From NCBI GenBank assembly GCA_011042635.1, contig DQWH01000044.1, positions 1 to 45,960 on the forward strand: a stretch of 45,960 nt of DNA, read 5' to 3'. This document shows, piece by piece, positions 9,077 through 17,771 of this stretch (the first letter of the stretch is position 1; every line of letters starts with the position of its first letter). A program made the translations under genes and the position numbers. This stretch comes from Bacteroidota bacterium. GTDB taxonomy: Bacteria; Bacteroidota; Bacteroidia; Bacteroidales; VadinHA17. The notes beneath the pieces were generated by a model. It was not told the DNA's origin. It saw only the letters and a list, made by a program, of their open reading frames with translations, and made no database searches.

Positions 9077-9805
9077 TCAGTCGAATAATCCCCTGTCTTC
9101 CTCCCATGAATAGGGCTTGATAATGTCAGGAACGTTCCTGTCAGCATCCCTGCGGTTGATCAGCCCCGATATGGTGTGGGCCTGCATCCCGGCCTCGGGA
9201 AAGGGCTGCAGCAATTCATTCAGTTCCTTCATGGACAGCGAAGTATCCAGCCAGGCATTCTCGGCATCTTCGGGCAGGATAGCGGGCATCCGGTGTTTCG
9301 GGTGATGGATCCTTTCCATCATGGGATTGGCCCGCGTGGTGATGATGGAAAAAGTGCGGTTTTCTTCTCCCGTCACAGGATGAATCCAGGTGTCGAATAA
9401 ACCCGCCAGGGCGAAGGGCCTGTGATCCCTCAGGTAGATATACCACGGTATCTTCCTCCCGTTTCGGTCCTGCCATTCATAAAAACCCCGCACGGGTACC
9501 AGGCAGCGTTTGTTTTTCACGGGTTCTCTGAAAGCAGGCTTTTCGGCAATAGTTTCCGCCCTGGCATTGAATGTAGCGGTACGTAAACGGGCGGCGGCTT
9601 CCTCATCCCACGTCCAGGAAGGGATCAGCCCCCACCGGTACAGGTGAATATGTTCCCGGTCGTGCATGGGGATCACCGGCAGTTCGGGCAGGTTGAAGGC
9701 ATTCTGGTAATAAGCCGGTTCATACCGCCGGGGTTCGGCAAAGGTAGCTCCGAACCTCCTTTCCATTTCCTCGCGGACTATGTTTATGTTAATGGTAAAG
9801 CACAT
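9077..9805 (-). CDS. SRAP-domain protein (YedK/HMCES family)
   Basis: A 242-residue SOS response-associated peptidase-family protein. Family members shield abasic sites in single-stranded DNA by forming a covalent thiazolidine DNA-protein crosslink through the N-terminal cysteine. The required Cys2 is present (MCFTI), as are the Asn of TFNARAET, the Glu of GFYEW and the His of KHRMPAIL. Length is normal. The ATG immediately follows the TGA of the upstream serine hydrolase gene (TGAATG), so translation of the two is probably coupled. No LexA box was recognised. Confidence 0.93.
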   Translation of the reverse strand: MCFTININIVREEMERRFGATFAEPRRYEPAYYQNAFNLPELPVIPMHDREHIHLYRWGLIPSWTWDEEAAARLRTATFNARAETIAEKPAFREPVKNKRCLVPVRGFYEWQDRNGRKIPWYIYLRDHRPFALAGLFDTWIHPVTGEENRTFSIITTRANPMMERIHHPKHRMPAILPEDAENAWLDTSLSMKELNELLQPFPEAGMQAHTISGLINRRDADRNVPDIIKPYSWEEDRGLFD

Positions 9806-11143
9806 TCAGGGAAAAGAATGAAGAGGTTCTGCCAGGGCCGGGTCGACCTTCAGAAACAGATCCACCTCGGGCCAGTTTTTTATGGAATGCAGTATCCGCT
9901 GCATTTCCTGCCGCACCATCAGGGGGAAATCGGCTCCTTTCCAGGCACTGCCGTTCATCAGCACCACCCAGGTAATACTATCGGCCCGCCGTTCGGCAAT
10001 GGCCGAGCTGCCGGCAAACGAGCCGGTACGGTACCAGTTCCCGTGGTAATCCATCCCCCGCCATCCCAGGGGGCCCCATATTCCCGAACCTTCGGTCATT
10101 TTCCATACCGATTCCCGGCTAAGGATATCGGGCCGGCTATCCATGCCGTCAATGCTCAGAATAAATTTCACCAGATCGACGGAGGTGGCAATCCACCCTC
10201 CTGCCCCTCCCAGCGTCCGGACATCGTTGCCACCGTTGGAACGGGGCACCAGCTCACCCGAGCCGTCCAGGGAGGGGATCTTCTCCGCATTCCCGGTTTC
10301 ATAATAGCTCACTTCCCTGACACTGGCCTCTTCCCTTGTGTTTCCGGCAATATAGAAATCCCGGATCCCCAGGGGTTCCATTAGCTCCTGCCGCACATAC
10401 CTTTCATATTCCATGCCCGACACCTGCTCCACCACTTCACCCAGGATAGCATATCCCAGGTTGGAATAACTCGACCAGGAACCCGGTGTAAAATGAAGGG
10501 GTTTTCCCAGGGCAAAGGCAATAATGGTTTCGATAGAAGGAGGCGGGGGCACTCCCATCTCCTCAGCAATCACATCGGGAATGAACATGTGGTCGCCCCA
10601 GCGGGTGGTCCAGCCACCCGAATGGTCGAGCAGGTGGCCCACGGTGATCTGCAGGGCTCTGGGATCGGCAATATCCGGGTACAGGGTGGTATCGAGAATA
10701 CCTTCCGGACCGAAAACGCGGCTATCGAGGCTGAGCTTTCCTTCATCGACCAGGTGAAATACGGCGGCGGCTGTGATGAGTTTGGATACGCTGGCTATCC
10801 TGAACAGGTGTAAAGGTTCGGCCGGCGTTTCGGTATCCATATCGGCATATCCCATTCCCCCGGCATATACTAGTTTTCCGTTCCGGGCGATAGCAACCGA
10901 CGCACCCGGGATCTCCCACCGGCGGATAAAGCGTTCCAAGCGTCTCTCCAGCCCCCCGAAGTACCCCGGTACGTTATCTGCCCTGGTCAGGAGGTTCCGG
11001 GCAGGGTACTCCCTCAGGTCACGCGTCCACTCCGGACGGTCAGACAGTCCGGTAAATATATTCTTCAGGATCAGCAGGAGGATAACCCCAACCTGCACAA
11101 CCCTTTTCAAGCGGTTTTTATGACGCCGGGAAAGCTTCATCAT
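9806..11143 (-). CDS. Serine hydrolase, class C beta-lactamase family
   Basis: A membrane-anchored serine hydrolase of the beta-lactamase/transpeptidase-like (class C, AmpC/esterase) family. The N-terminus is basic and then hydrophobic (RHKNRLKRVVQVGVILLLIL), giving one anchor helix and a periplasmic catalytic domain. The active-site SxxK is in ASVSKLITAA, and the YxN motif is in SYSNLGYAIL. The third motif is probably the RTGS region (WYRTGSFAG) in place of KTG. Such proteins include D-alanyl carboxypeptidases, esterases and peptidases; a true beta-lactamase role is unlikely from sequence alone. The ORF track begins at a GTG at 11167; ATG 11143 (or 11140) better matches the membrane anchor. 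The SRAP gene starts directly after its stop codon. Confidence 0.85.
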   Translation of the reverse strand: MMKLSRRHKNRLKRVVQVGVILLLILKNIFTGLSDRPEWTRDLREYPARNLLTRADNVPGYFGGLERRLERFIRRWEIPGASVAIARNGKLVYAGGMGYADMDTETPAEPLHLFRIASVSKLITAAAVFHLVDEGKLSLDSRVFGPEGILDTTLYPDIADPRALQITVGHLLDHSGGWTTRWGDHMFIPDVIAEEMGVPPPPSIETIIAFALGKPLHFTPGSWSSYSNLGYAILGEVVEQVSGMEYERYVRQELMEPLGIRDFYIAGNTREEASVREVSYYETGNAEKIPSLDGSGELVPRSNGGNDVRTLGGAGGWIATSVDLVKFILSIDGMDSRPDILSRESVWKMTEGSGIWGPLGWRGMDYHGNWYRTGSFAGSSAIAERRADSITWVVLMNGSAWKGADFPLMVRQEMQRILHSIKNWPEVDLFLKVDPALAEPLHSFP

Positions 11144-11246
11144 CCATTTGCCTGTGCAAAAATACACAATTTTCCAGGGGAGAAATAAACCGGGAAGCAG
11201 GAGATATTCACCTGCTTGCAGTATTTATCCACATACCCGTTTTATT

Positions 11247-12020
11247 TCATTCTTTCCACAGGCGGTGAACCAGTCTTTCTCCGAAAGGCTTCAGATTTTC
11301 CGGAAGCAGGTGAAGGAAGGTATAGAAATCGGGCTGAGTTTTTGCTTCCGAAGTAAGGTCTTCCGGATCGGACGGAGGCGGCGGCAGGGTAGCCTCACCC
11401 ACATAGGAAATGATCTGCCAAGCTTCGGGATTTTCCTGAAACATCGGCAGCAACTCCAGGGCGATCAGGTCATACAGGATTTTGTTCCCCCGGATCTTCC
11501 ACGAGGCAATGCGCCGGATCTCTTCCCTGATCCAGTTTCCGGAAACCTGATTCTGGTAAAGGTCGACTTTCTGGTAAGCTTCTCTGACCATATCGTTTTT
11601 CCTTTCGATAAATAATTCGTATTTACCTTCCAGGTCGGGATGGGGAGGATCGGTTTCCCACTTCGCAGCAAGCCAGTCCATGAAATAAAATGAAGCAGTA
11701 TGCGACAGTATCTCGGTCAGCCAGTTAATGATCCGGGGGTCGACGTAGATGTGCATCAATTCATGAGCGAAATCGTAAGCTGCTTTCCCAAAAGTGTCCT
11801 TTCCCGAAGTGATCCCCAGTCTGTACTGGTCAGGTTCCAGGGGTTTATAGATACGGTGCATATAATATGGGTCGTGGATCACGGCAATCGGCTTGAATCC
11901 AAGAGGGGGGGCGGCCGGGATCAGTTTTTCCATTTCACCGGCAATCGCATCCAGCACATACTTGACCCTCCGGTTCGAGTCTTCGTTTTCATACATCCTG
12001 CAATGAATTTCCCATGCCAT
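11247..12020 (-). CDS. Putative zinc metallopeptidase-like protein with HExxH motif
   Basis: I do not recognise the family. From ATG 12020 the protein has 257 residues; the ORF track begins 50 codons earlier, in a segment that overlaps the terminator of the RNA proposed upstream, so the later start is preferred. The clear feature is HELMH (residues 86-90) inside AYDFAHELMHIYVD. A Glu follows 13 residues later in NWLTEILSH (Glu103), as in gluzincin-type zinc peptidases. No signal peptide or membrane helix is seen, so it is probably cytoplasmic. It stands alone. Peptidase activity is inferred from the motif only. Confidence 0.7.
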   Translation of the reverse strand: MAWEIHCRMYENEDSNRRVKYVLDAIAGEMEKLIPAAPPLGFKPIAVIHDPYYMHRIYKPLEPDQYRLGITSGKDTFGKAAYDFAHELMHIYVDPRIINWLTEILSHTASFYFMDWLAAKWETDPPHPDLEGKYELFIERKNDMVREAYQKVDLYQNQVSGNWIREEIRRIASWKIRGNKILYDLIALELLPMFQENPEAWQIISYVGEATLPPPPSDPEDLTSEAKTQPDFYTFLHLLPENLKPFGERLVHRLWKE

Positions 12021-12159
12021 GCTGTTCGTGTTTTTGTTTGGGTTTTGATCCTCTAAAATACAAAATTTTTCCGCACCATGCCTGGTCGGGGAAAGAGAAT
12101 TACCAAAAAACGGCCGATGCCTTGTAAAAGAAAATTGAAGGTCCTGAGAATAAGGGAGG

Positions 12160-12201
12160 TTATAAAACAAGGAAGGGAGCCATTTGACTGCCTCCCATCC
12201 T
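12160..12201 (-). terminator. Intrinsic terminator of the proposed RNA gene
   Basis: On the minus strand AGGATGGGAG pairs with CTCCCTTCCT (one U-U mismatch) around a 12-nt loop and is followed by TTGTTTTAT. It lies at the 3' end of the structured segment proposed as an RNA gene and upstream of the HExxH protein gene. Confidence 0.7.
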
Positions 12202-12590
12202 CACCTTTTACAGCCCATAGGCCGTAGAAGGCGCCAAGTTACAGTTATTACGGCTTTGGCTTTCCGTCGCAAGCCTTTCAGCTTGTCCCTTCCGGCCTCT
12301 GAGCTTTGGACTTTCGGTGTTGCCGAAGCACTACCTTATATCCTCCGCCCTGGCTCTTTAAAGGCCCTGTCAACACCTGTTTCTTGCGAAACCGATACTG
12401 ACAGGTTTGGATCGGCGGTTTTCTCCGGTTAAAGAGAAAACCCCGGTATCCCGCCTTTTGGCGTTCCGTCCGGTTCGGAATGTCTGGCGACATCCTTTCT
12501 CCGGCCGGGAGCTTTCACGGATTATTCCGAAGAACGTTCCGATCCGCACTCTCAAACCCCTCGAGCCTGCCCTTTATCTCTCACTTGGTA
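12161..12590 (-). ncRNA. Candidate structured non-coding RNA, unidentified
   Basis: No convincing protein is encoded here; short ORFs occur in several frames on both strands and none looks like a family. The minus strand shows many strong local hairpins. One is CCTGTCA...TGACAGG enclosing GTTTC-GCAA-GAAAC (a GNRA tetraloop). Another is GGTTTTCTC...GAGAAAACC. A third is CGGAT...ATCCG enclosing TTC-TTCG-GAA (a UUCG tetraloop). Smaller ones are CAAGC...GCTTG and CGCC-AAAA-GGCG. A near-consensus Bacteroidota promoter lies just upstream and an intrinsic terminator just downstream, giving an RNA of about 430 nt. The size is like RNase P RNA or tmRNA, but the conserved RNase P sequences (such as GAGGAAAGTCC) and the tmRNA tag and tRNA-like end are not seen. 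I infer an independent RNA gene of unknown class. Confidence 0.6.
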
Positions 12591-12593
12591 GAT

Positions 12594-12625
12594 CAAATAT
12601 ATCCTAAAGTTCACTCCACACCAAA
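12594..12625 (-). promoter_or_regulatory. Bacteroidota-type promoter of the proposed RNA
   Basis: Read on the minus strand, TTTG is followed after exactly 20 nt by TATATTTG. This matches the primary sigma consensus of Bacteroidota (-33 TTTG, -7 TAnnTTTG). It points into the structured segment, with an expected start near 12590. Confidence 0.7.
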
Positions 12626-12777
12626 TTTTTCAGCCTGGTTCTGTACACAACATGTAAACACAGGTTATGAACAATTGTTAATAACTATCGATAAGCTTAT
12701 ACGCCTGTATATCAGCATTTAATAACAACTTTCCCCTTTCTGTCAGCGGTTTTTACCCTCCTGCCCGCACTGTAAAG

Positions 12778-12809
12778 TTGCATTTCTCTGCAATATTGTT
12801 TTATATTAG
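12778..12809 (+). promoter_or_regulatory. Possible promoter of the acyl-CoA carboxylase operon
   Basis: TTG, a 21-nt gap and TATATTAG resemble the Bacteroidota -33/-7 pattern (one mismatch in the -7 box). The biotin carboxylase ATG lies about 120 nt downstream. This leaves an untranslated leader of about 115 nt in which I see no known riboswitch. Confidence 0.4.
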
Positions 12810-12929
12810 CACCGTTTTCGTCTGGTCGTTATGTTTTACCAGGTAATGCACTCATGAATCACTCCCGGCAACCTGTTAATCATTAACTAATAGCAGATCA
12901 CCCGAAATAAACCACCCTATTTCCACCCT

Positions 12930-14450
12930 ATGATAAAAAAAATACTAATTGCCAACCGGGGCGAGATTGCCGTGCGTATTATCCGTTCATGCCGGGAAAT
13001 GAATCTGCAGACGGTGGCCGTTTTTTCCGAAGCCGACCGCAGTGCCATGCATGTACGATACGCCGATGAAGCTTACCCCATTGGCCCCTCCCCTTCCCAT
13101 GACAGTTATCTTAACATGAGGAAGATCATCGAGGTGGCCAGGGCTGCCGGAGCCGATGCCGTACATCCCGGATACGGGTTTCTATCCGAAAACGCAGAAT
13201 TCGCAAGAAAGGTCAACCGCGCCGGATTGCGATTTATCGGCCCTTCCGCCCGTGCCATTCATACCATGGGCGACAAGATCACCGCCCGCAGAACCATGCA
13301 GGAAGCCGGTGTGCCGGTAGTCCCGGGTATAAACGAAAACCTGCCCAACAGGGAAATGGCCGGACGAATCATGAAGGAAATAGGCCTTCCCGTCATGATC
13401 AAGGCCTCGGCCGGCGGAGGAGGCAAGGGAATGCGACTGGTCACCCGGGAAAAAGACCTGCTGCCCGCCCTGAAAGGAGCCCGCTCGGAAGCCATTACCG
13501 CTTTTGGTGATGACTCGGTATATGTGGAAAAATACATCGAATCGCCCCACCACATCGAATTTCAGATCCTTGCCGATGCCTACGGGAATACGGTCTACCT
13601 GATGGAAAGAGAATGCTCCATCCAGCGGAGGCACCAGAAAGTGGTGGAAGAAACCCCTTCCCCCCTGATGACGCCCGAACTGAGAAAAACCATGGGGAAC
13701 ACCGCCGTTAAGGCCGCCCGGGCAGTAGGCTATGAAGGAACCGGCACGGTCGAGTTCCTGGTGGATGACAACCTGAACTATTATTTCCTGGAAATGAACA
13801 CCCGGCTTCAGGTGGAACATCCCATCACAGAAAGGGTCACGGGAATCGATCTGGTAAAGGAACAGATCCGGATCGCCGCCGGGGAAAAACTGGGATATAC
13901 CCAGCGCCAGATCCGGCAGGACGGACATGCCATCGAGTGCAGGATTTATGCAGAAGACCCCGACAACCATTTTATGCCCAGTCCCGGCAAAGTTAAAAAG
14001 GTCACCGAACCCAACGGATTGGGAGTCCGGTCGGACGGATACGTTTACGAAGGTTATGAAATCCCCATTTATTACGACCCACTGATCTCCAAACTGATCA
14101 CCTGGGGCAATACGCGTGAGGAAGCCATCAAAAGAATGAAACGCTCGTTGCAGGAATACTACATCCTTGGAGTGAAAACCACCATCAGTTTCCTGGAAAA
14201 AATCATGGAAACACCCGATTTCGTCAACGGAACCTACAATACCCATTTCATCGAGAAAAACATGAATTTCCTCAGGATCCCCAACATGAATACTTCGAAT
14301 TACGACCGGTTTGAACACATGGCGGTAATTACGGCCGTACTGGAATACCTGAAAGACCTGGAACAACCGGTGAACGGATCCGATACGGGGAATAATGAAA
14401 CAAGCCGCTGGAAACAGTTCGGACGCCAGCGGGGTATCCTGCGTTTCTAA
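12930..14450 (+). CDS. accC: Biotin carboxylase subunit of acyl-CoA (propionyl-CoA) carboxylase
   Basis: A 506-residue biotin carboxylase, which uses ATP and bicarbonate to carboxylate the biotin on the carrier protein. The glycine-rich ATP loop is KASAGGGGKGMRLV (about residue 155). The catalytic region has MERECSIQRRHQKVVEE, and the ATP/Mg and biotin site has FLEMNTRLQVEHPITE. The order of ATP-grasp and C-terminal domains is the standard one. The length is about 50 residues more than E. coli AccC, as in acyl-CoA carboxylase alpha chains of Bacteroidota. It is the first gene of a three-gene operon; the carrier and carboxyltransferase genes follow on the same strand at gaps of 12 and 31 nt. 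The partner carboxyltransferase points to propionyl-CoA rather than acetyl-CoA. Confidence 0.93.
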   Translation: MIKKILIANRGEIAVRIIRSCREMNLQTVAVFSEADRSAMHVRYADEAYPIGPSPSHDSYLNMRKIIEVARAAGADAVHPGYGFLSENAEFARKVNRAGLRFIGPSARAIHTMGDKITARRTMQEAGVPVVPGINENLPNREMAGRIMKEIGLPVMIKASAGGGGKGMRLVTREKDLLPALKGARSEAITAFGDDSVYVEKYIESPHHIEFQILADAYGNTVYLMERECSIQRRHQKVVEETPSPLMTPELRKTMGNTAVKAARAVGYEGTGTVEFLVDDNLNYYFLEMNTRLQVEHPITERVTGIDLVKEQIRIAAGEKLGYTQRQIRQDGHAIECRIYAEDPDNHFMPSPGKVKKVTEPNGLGVRSDGYVYEGYEIPIYYDPLISKLITWGNTREEAIKRMKRSLQEYYILGVKTTISFLEKIMETPDFVNGTYNTHFIEKNMNFLRIPNMNTSNYDRFEHMAVITAVLEYLKDLEQPVNGSDTGNNETSRWKQFGRQRGILRF

Positions 14451-14462
14451 ACACTCTTCATT

Positions 14463-14975
14463 ATGAACATCGATCTCAAAATGGACGGCAGGAATTTCCG
14501 GGTGGAAATTCTGAAAAAAAACGGTAATCTGCTCCGCCTGCTGATCAATGACCAGCCCGTGGAAGTGGATGTGGTACAGGTGGAAAGAGGAATTTACTCC
14601 TTCTTATACGGAGGAAAATCTTATATCATGGAAGTGGCCTCCGGTCCCCGCAGGAAACATTATACCGTAAGCCACCGCTGCCTGAATATGGAACTGGAAA
14701 TCAGGGATGCGGAAACCAAATACCTGGAAAGCCGGATGAAAAAAACCGGCGGACCAACCGACAATACCATTTCATCCCCCATGCCCGGGAAGGTGGTGCG
14801 TATTCCCGTAAAACCAGGAGATGAAGTAAAAGAAGGCGATACGCTCATTGTCATTTCAGCCATGAAAATGGAAAGTGAATACAAAGCCGGAAAAGACGCT
14901 GTAATCAGACAGATTTTTGTGAAGGAAGGCGACACCATTGAAGGCAGGCAAAAACTGATCGAACTGGATTCATGA
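14463..14975 (+). CDS. Biotin carboxyl carrier protein subunit
   Basis: A 170-residue biotin carrier. The C-terminal biotinyl domain (about 100-170) contains the SAMKMESEY motif with the biotin-accepting Lys135, and the usual SPMPGKV start of the barrel. The N-terminal 95 residues form a beta-rich linker domain of the kind that joins the carrier to the carboxylase and carboxyltransferase in propionyl-CoA carboxylase alpha chains, here split into its own gene. There is no Ala/Pro-rich linker as in the carriers of sodium-pumping decarboxylases. It sits between biotin carboxylase and carboxyltransferase, so its role in the three-part enzyme is clear. Confidence 0.9.
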   Translation: MNIDLKMDGRNFRVEILKKNGNLLRLLINDQPVEVDVVQVERGIYSFLYGGKSYIMEVASGPRRKHYTVSHRCLNMELEIRDAETKYLESRMKKTGGPTDNTISSPMPGKVVRIPVKPGDEVKEGDTLIVISAMKMESEYKAGKDAVIRQIFVKEGDTIEGRQKLIELDS

Positions 14976-15006
14976 TCCCTGCCTGCACAGGAAGTTGAAC
15001 AAAACA

Positions 15007-16560
15007 ATGAAAGCCATGAAAAAGAATACCACGGAAGAAAAATACCGGTTGCTGGAAGAAAAAAACAGGCTGGCCGAAGAGGGAGGCGGAAAAGAAAGGG
15101 TGGATAAGCAACATGAAACCGGGAAAAAAACAGCCAGGGAGCGGATCACGACCCTGCTCGACCCGGGCACCTTTGTGGAAGTGGACAAACTGGTAACCCA
15201 CCGGTGCAGCGATTTCAGCATGGACCGGAAAAAGATACCCGGCGACGGGGTAGTGGCCGGATATGGAAAGATAGAAGGAAGGCTTGTGTTCCTGTATGCC
15301 CAGGATTTTACCGTTTTCGGGGGTACTCTGAGCCGGGCCAACGCCGATAAGATCGTAAAGATACAGGACATGGCCCTGAAAATGGGGGCCCCCGTGATCG
15401 GACTGAACGATTCGGGCGGAGCCAGGATCCAGGAGGGAGTGCAAAGCCTCGGCGGATACGCCGATATTTTCTACCGCAATGTTATGTGTTCGGGCGTGGT
15501 GCCCCAGATATCGGCCATTCTCGGCCCCTGCGCCGGCGGAGCGGTGTATTCCCCGGCTCTCACCGATTTTATTATCATGACTGAGAAAACAAGCTATATG
15601 TTTGTAACCGGGCCGGAAGTGATCAAAGCCGTAACGCATGAAACGGTCACCAAGGAAGAACTCGGAGGAGCCGCCACACACCATGGTAAAAGCGGCGTTG
15701 CCCATTTCACCAGCGAGAGCGACGAACATGCCATGATGCTGATCAGGGAACTGATCAGCTTCCTGCCATCCAATAACATGGACGATCCCCCGGAAAAACC
15801 CGTAACCGACAACATACACAGGAAGGAAGAAAAACTGGATACCCTGATCCCCGACGATCCCAACAAACCCTATGATATCAAAGAGCTGATCCATGCCGTA
15901 GTTGACAACCAGTATTTTCTGGAAGTACAGCCACAGTATGCTCCGAATATCGTGATCGGTTTCGGCCGCCTGAACGGAAAAACGGTGGGAATCACGGCCA
16001 ACCAGCCGGAACACCTGGCCGGAGTACTCGATATCGACGCATCGATCAAAGCGGCCCGGTTCGTGCGCTTTTGCGATTCCTTCCATATTCCCCTGGTTAC
16101 TTTTGTGGATGTACCCGGTTTCCTTCCGGGAACCATCCAGGAGTTCGGGGGTGTGATCAAACACGGAGCCAAATTACTATATGCTTTTTCGGAGGCCACC
16201 GTTCCCAAAATCACCCTGATCACCCGAAAGGCATACGGCGGAGCTTATTGCGTTATGGCCAGCAAACACATTGGAGGAGATGTGAACCTGGCCTATCCCA
16301 ACGCCGAAATTGCGGTGATGGGCTCGGAAGGCGCTGTCAGGATCCTTTTCAAAAACATTAGCCGCGAATCGGAACTGGAAAAATCGAAAAAGGAATACGA
16401 AACGAATTTTTACAATCCATACAAGGCAGCGGAACTGGGATATATCGACGAAATCATCCGCCCGCGGGAAACCCGTTTCAGGCTGATCCAGGCACTGGAA
16501 ATGACCACCAGCAAAAACAAAACCAATCCGCCCAGAAAGCACGGGAATATCCCCCTCTGA
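15007..16560 (+). CDS. Acyl-CoA carboxyltransferase subunit (propionyl-CoA carboxylase beta / methylmalonyl-CoA decarboxylase alpha type)
   Basis: A carboxyltransferase of 517 residues from ATG 15007; the track starts at a TTG four codons earlier, but AGGAAG upstream spaces better to the ATG. Two crotonase-like halves are seen. The N-terminal oxyanion region is in [20 protein letters not shown] and [11 protein letters not shown]. The C-terminal half has [24 protein letters not shown] and [17 protein letters not shown]. It transfers the carboxyl group between biotin and an acyl-CoA. Propionyl-CoA is most likely, giving methylmalonyl-CoA for the succinate-propionate route. No membrane beta subunit of a sodium-pumping decarboxylase is nearby, so I favour a soluble carboxylase. 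It ends 24 nt from the convergent downstream gene. Confidence 0.9.
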   Translation: MKAMKKNTTEEKYRLLEEKNRLAEEGGGKERVDKQHETGKKTARERITTLLDPGTFVEVDKLVTHRCSDFSMDRKKIPGDGVVAGYGKIEGRLVFLYAQDFTVFGGTLSRANADKIVKIQDMALKMGAPVIGLNDSGGARIQEGVQSLGGYADIFYRNVMCSGVVPQISAILGPCAGGAVYSPALTDFIIMTEKTSYMFVTGPEVIKAVTHETVTKEELGGAATHHGKSGVAHFTSESDEHAMMLIRELISFLPSNNMDDPPEKPVTDNIHRKEEKLDTLIPDDPNKPYDIKELIHAVVDNQYFLEVQPQYAPNIVIGFGRLNGKTVGITANQPEHLAGVLDIDASIKAARFVRFCDSFHIPLVTFVDVPGFLPGTIQEFGGVIKHGAKLLYAFSEATVPKITLITRKAYGGAYCVMASKHIGGDVNLAYPNAEIAVMGSEGAVRILFKNISRESELEKSKKEYETNFYNPYKAAELGYIDEIIRPRETRFRLIQALEMTTSKNKTNPPRKHGNIPL

Positions 16561-16584
16561 GCCGCAGCCGCCGGAAGAAACTTA

Positions 16585-17640
16585 TTATTTCAGACAGGAG
16601 CCGACCAGAACACGCCTGACCTGCCGGTGGTTGTTCAGCAAAGCGAAAAATTCATCCAGGCGTTCGGTCATCCGAACCGCATCCTCCCGTTTTAGATGCC
16701 CGCATTGCTCCACCAGCCGGTACAGTTCCTCTTTCCTGCCAAGGTAATGGTCAATCACCTGCCACAGGACTTCCTTTTCGCCGCACAGGCCCTTATACTT
16801 CAGGTCACCCTCTTCCATTTCGTGATTGGAAACCTCCCGGTAAGGAGCATCGATCAGCCCCGACCAGTCAAAATCATACCCCACAGGAATCAACGGATAA
16901 CCCGAACCCCGGGATACCAGCTTCACATTGTGCAATACCTCCACAGCCCAGTCGTTGTTCATGATGAGGTATTCAAACAGAGCCAGCAGGGTGTAATGCT
17001 GATGGGAAAGTCTCATGGGATGGATCCCCGCAAAATCCACCGGTTCTCCGCCCAGCCTGGCGGCCATATCCCGTGTCCGCTCCAGAATAAAACCATTGCT
17101 CTCGGCGTACAGCTCTCCGCTCTGCCGGTCGAAATACCGGATCCTGGCCAGACGTACCCGGTAGCTGCAGGGAGTCAGGGCATTGTACCAGCGGTAAATA
17201 AGGTATTCCTTCAGAACCAGCGACTTAAAAACTTCCCGGTTCGTCCGGCAGTGGGTAGCCAGTTTCAACCGGTCCTGTCCCCTGAACAGCGTACCCTCCA
17301 CCTCATCCTCTTCCATCCGGAGCATCAGGGGGGGGAAGTCACAATTCTCAGGCCTCTTCCGGAAATTTCCCCGGGTTTCCAGCATCACCGGAAAACTGTC
17401 GCAGTCACCCGAATGCGTGGTATACTTCAGCATGCCGGCATGGCGTTTCCCCTCTTCGTCCCGGTCGTTCAGCAATTCGTGCAGATCGGCCCGGATATCC
17501 ATTTCAATCATTTCATCGGAAGCAAACAGAGGCTTTTCTTCTCCCTCAAACCACTCTCCAAAAATTTCCTGCGCGTGTACGGGAAAAACCATCATGATGA
17601 ACAGAAAAAACGCCGATAGCCCCCTTTGCATAACAACCAT
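16585..17640 (-). CDS. Secreted protein of unknown function
   Basis: I do not recognise a named family with confidence. The protein has a signal peptide ending in FPVHAQ, so it is periplasmic or exported. The mature part has segments that look conserved and enzyme-like (GNFRKRPENCDFPPL, EYLIYRWYNAL, VGYDFDWSGLI, with a HYTLLALFEYLIMNNDW helix between). The layout, with an Asn-Asp-Trp helix followed by a DFDWSG loop, is reminiscent of atypical kinase-like (CotH/HipA-type) folds. That is only an impression and would need a structure comparison. The start is ATG 17640 (or 17631); the ORF track extends further upstream to a non-conserved start. It stands alone, convergent with the carboxyltransferase gene. 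Confidence 0.65.
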   Translation of the reverse strand: MVVMQRGLSAFFLFIMMVFPVHAQEIFGEWFEGEEKPLFASDEMIEMDIRADLHELLNDRDEEGKRHAGMLKYTTHSGDCDSFPVMLETRGNFRKRPENCDFPPLMLRMEEDEVEGTLFRGQDRLKLATHCRTNREVFKSLVLKEYLIYRWYNALTPCSYRVRLARIRYFDRQSGELYAESNGFILERTRDMAARLGGEPVDFAGIHPMRLSHQHYTLLALFEYLIMNNDWAVEVLHNVKLVSRGSGYPLIPVGYDFDWSGLIDAPYREVSNHEMEEGDLKYKGLCGEKEVLWQVIDHYLGRKEELYRLVEQCGHLKREDAVRMTERLDEFFALLNNHRQVRRVLVGSCLK

Positions 17641-17771
17641 ATGATTACTGATTACAATGCCTTTTTCTATTACGTATTCAGCAAAATAAATCAAATTTCA
17701 CATCATCCGGAAACAATTCGCCGGATTCCCTGTTAATTCAATGTGGGAATTGTAACATAAAATTTTCGAAT

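Noticed and set aside
12184-12432. Plus-strand 82-codon ORF and minus-strand 71-codon ORF as small proteins
   Set aside because: Overlapping ORFs of similar size on both strands, typical for structured RNA regions; no signal peptide or conserved pattern.
12184-12607. Short ORFs in several frames of the 12.2-12.6 kb interval
   Set aside because: No family-like sequence; the base pattern is explained better by RNA hairpins. I also considered RNase P RNA, tmRNA and group II intron domain V and found none of their conserved blocks.
13182-16164. Long minus-strand ORFs at 13182-14366 and 14905-16164
   Set aside because: Antisense shadows of the biotin carboxylase and carboxyltransferase genes, caused by their codon bias.
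15007-16560. Sodium-pumping methylmalonyl-CoA decarboxylase
   Set aside because: No membrane beta subunit or small gamma subunit gene is present, and the carrier lacks an Ala/Pro linker; a biotin carboxylase gene is present instead, so a carboxylase fits better.
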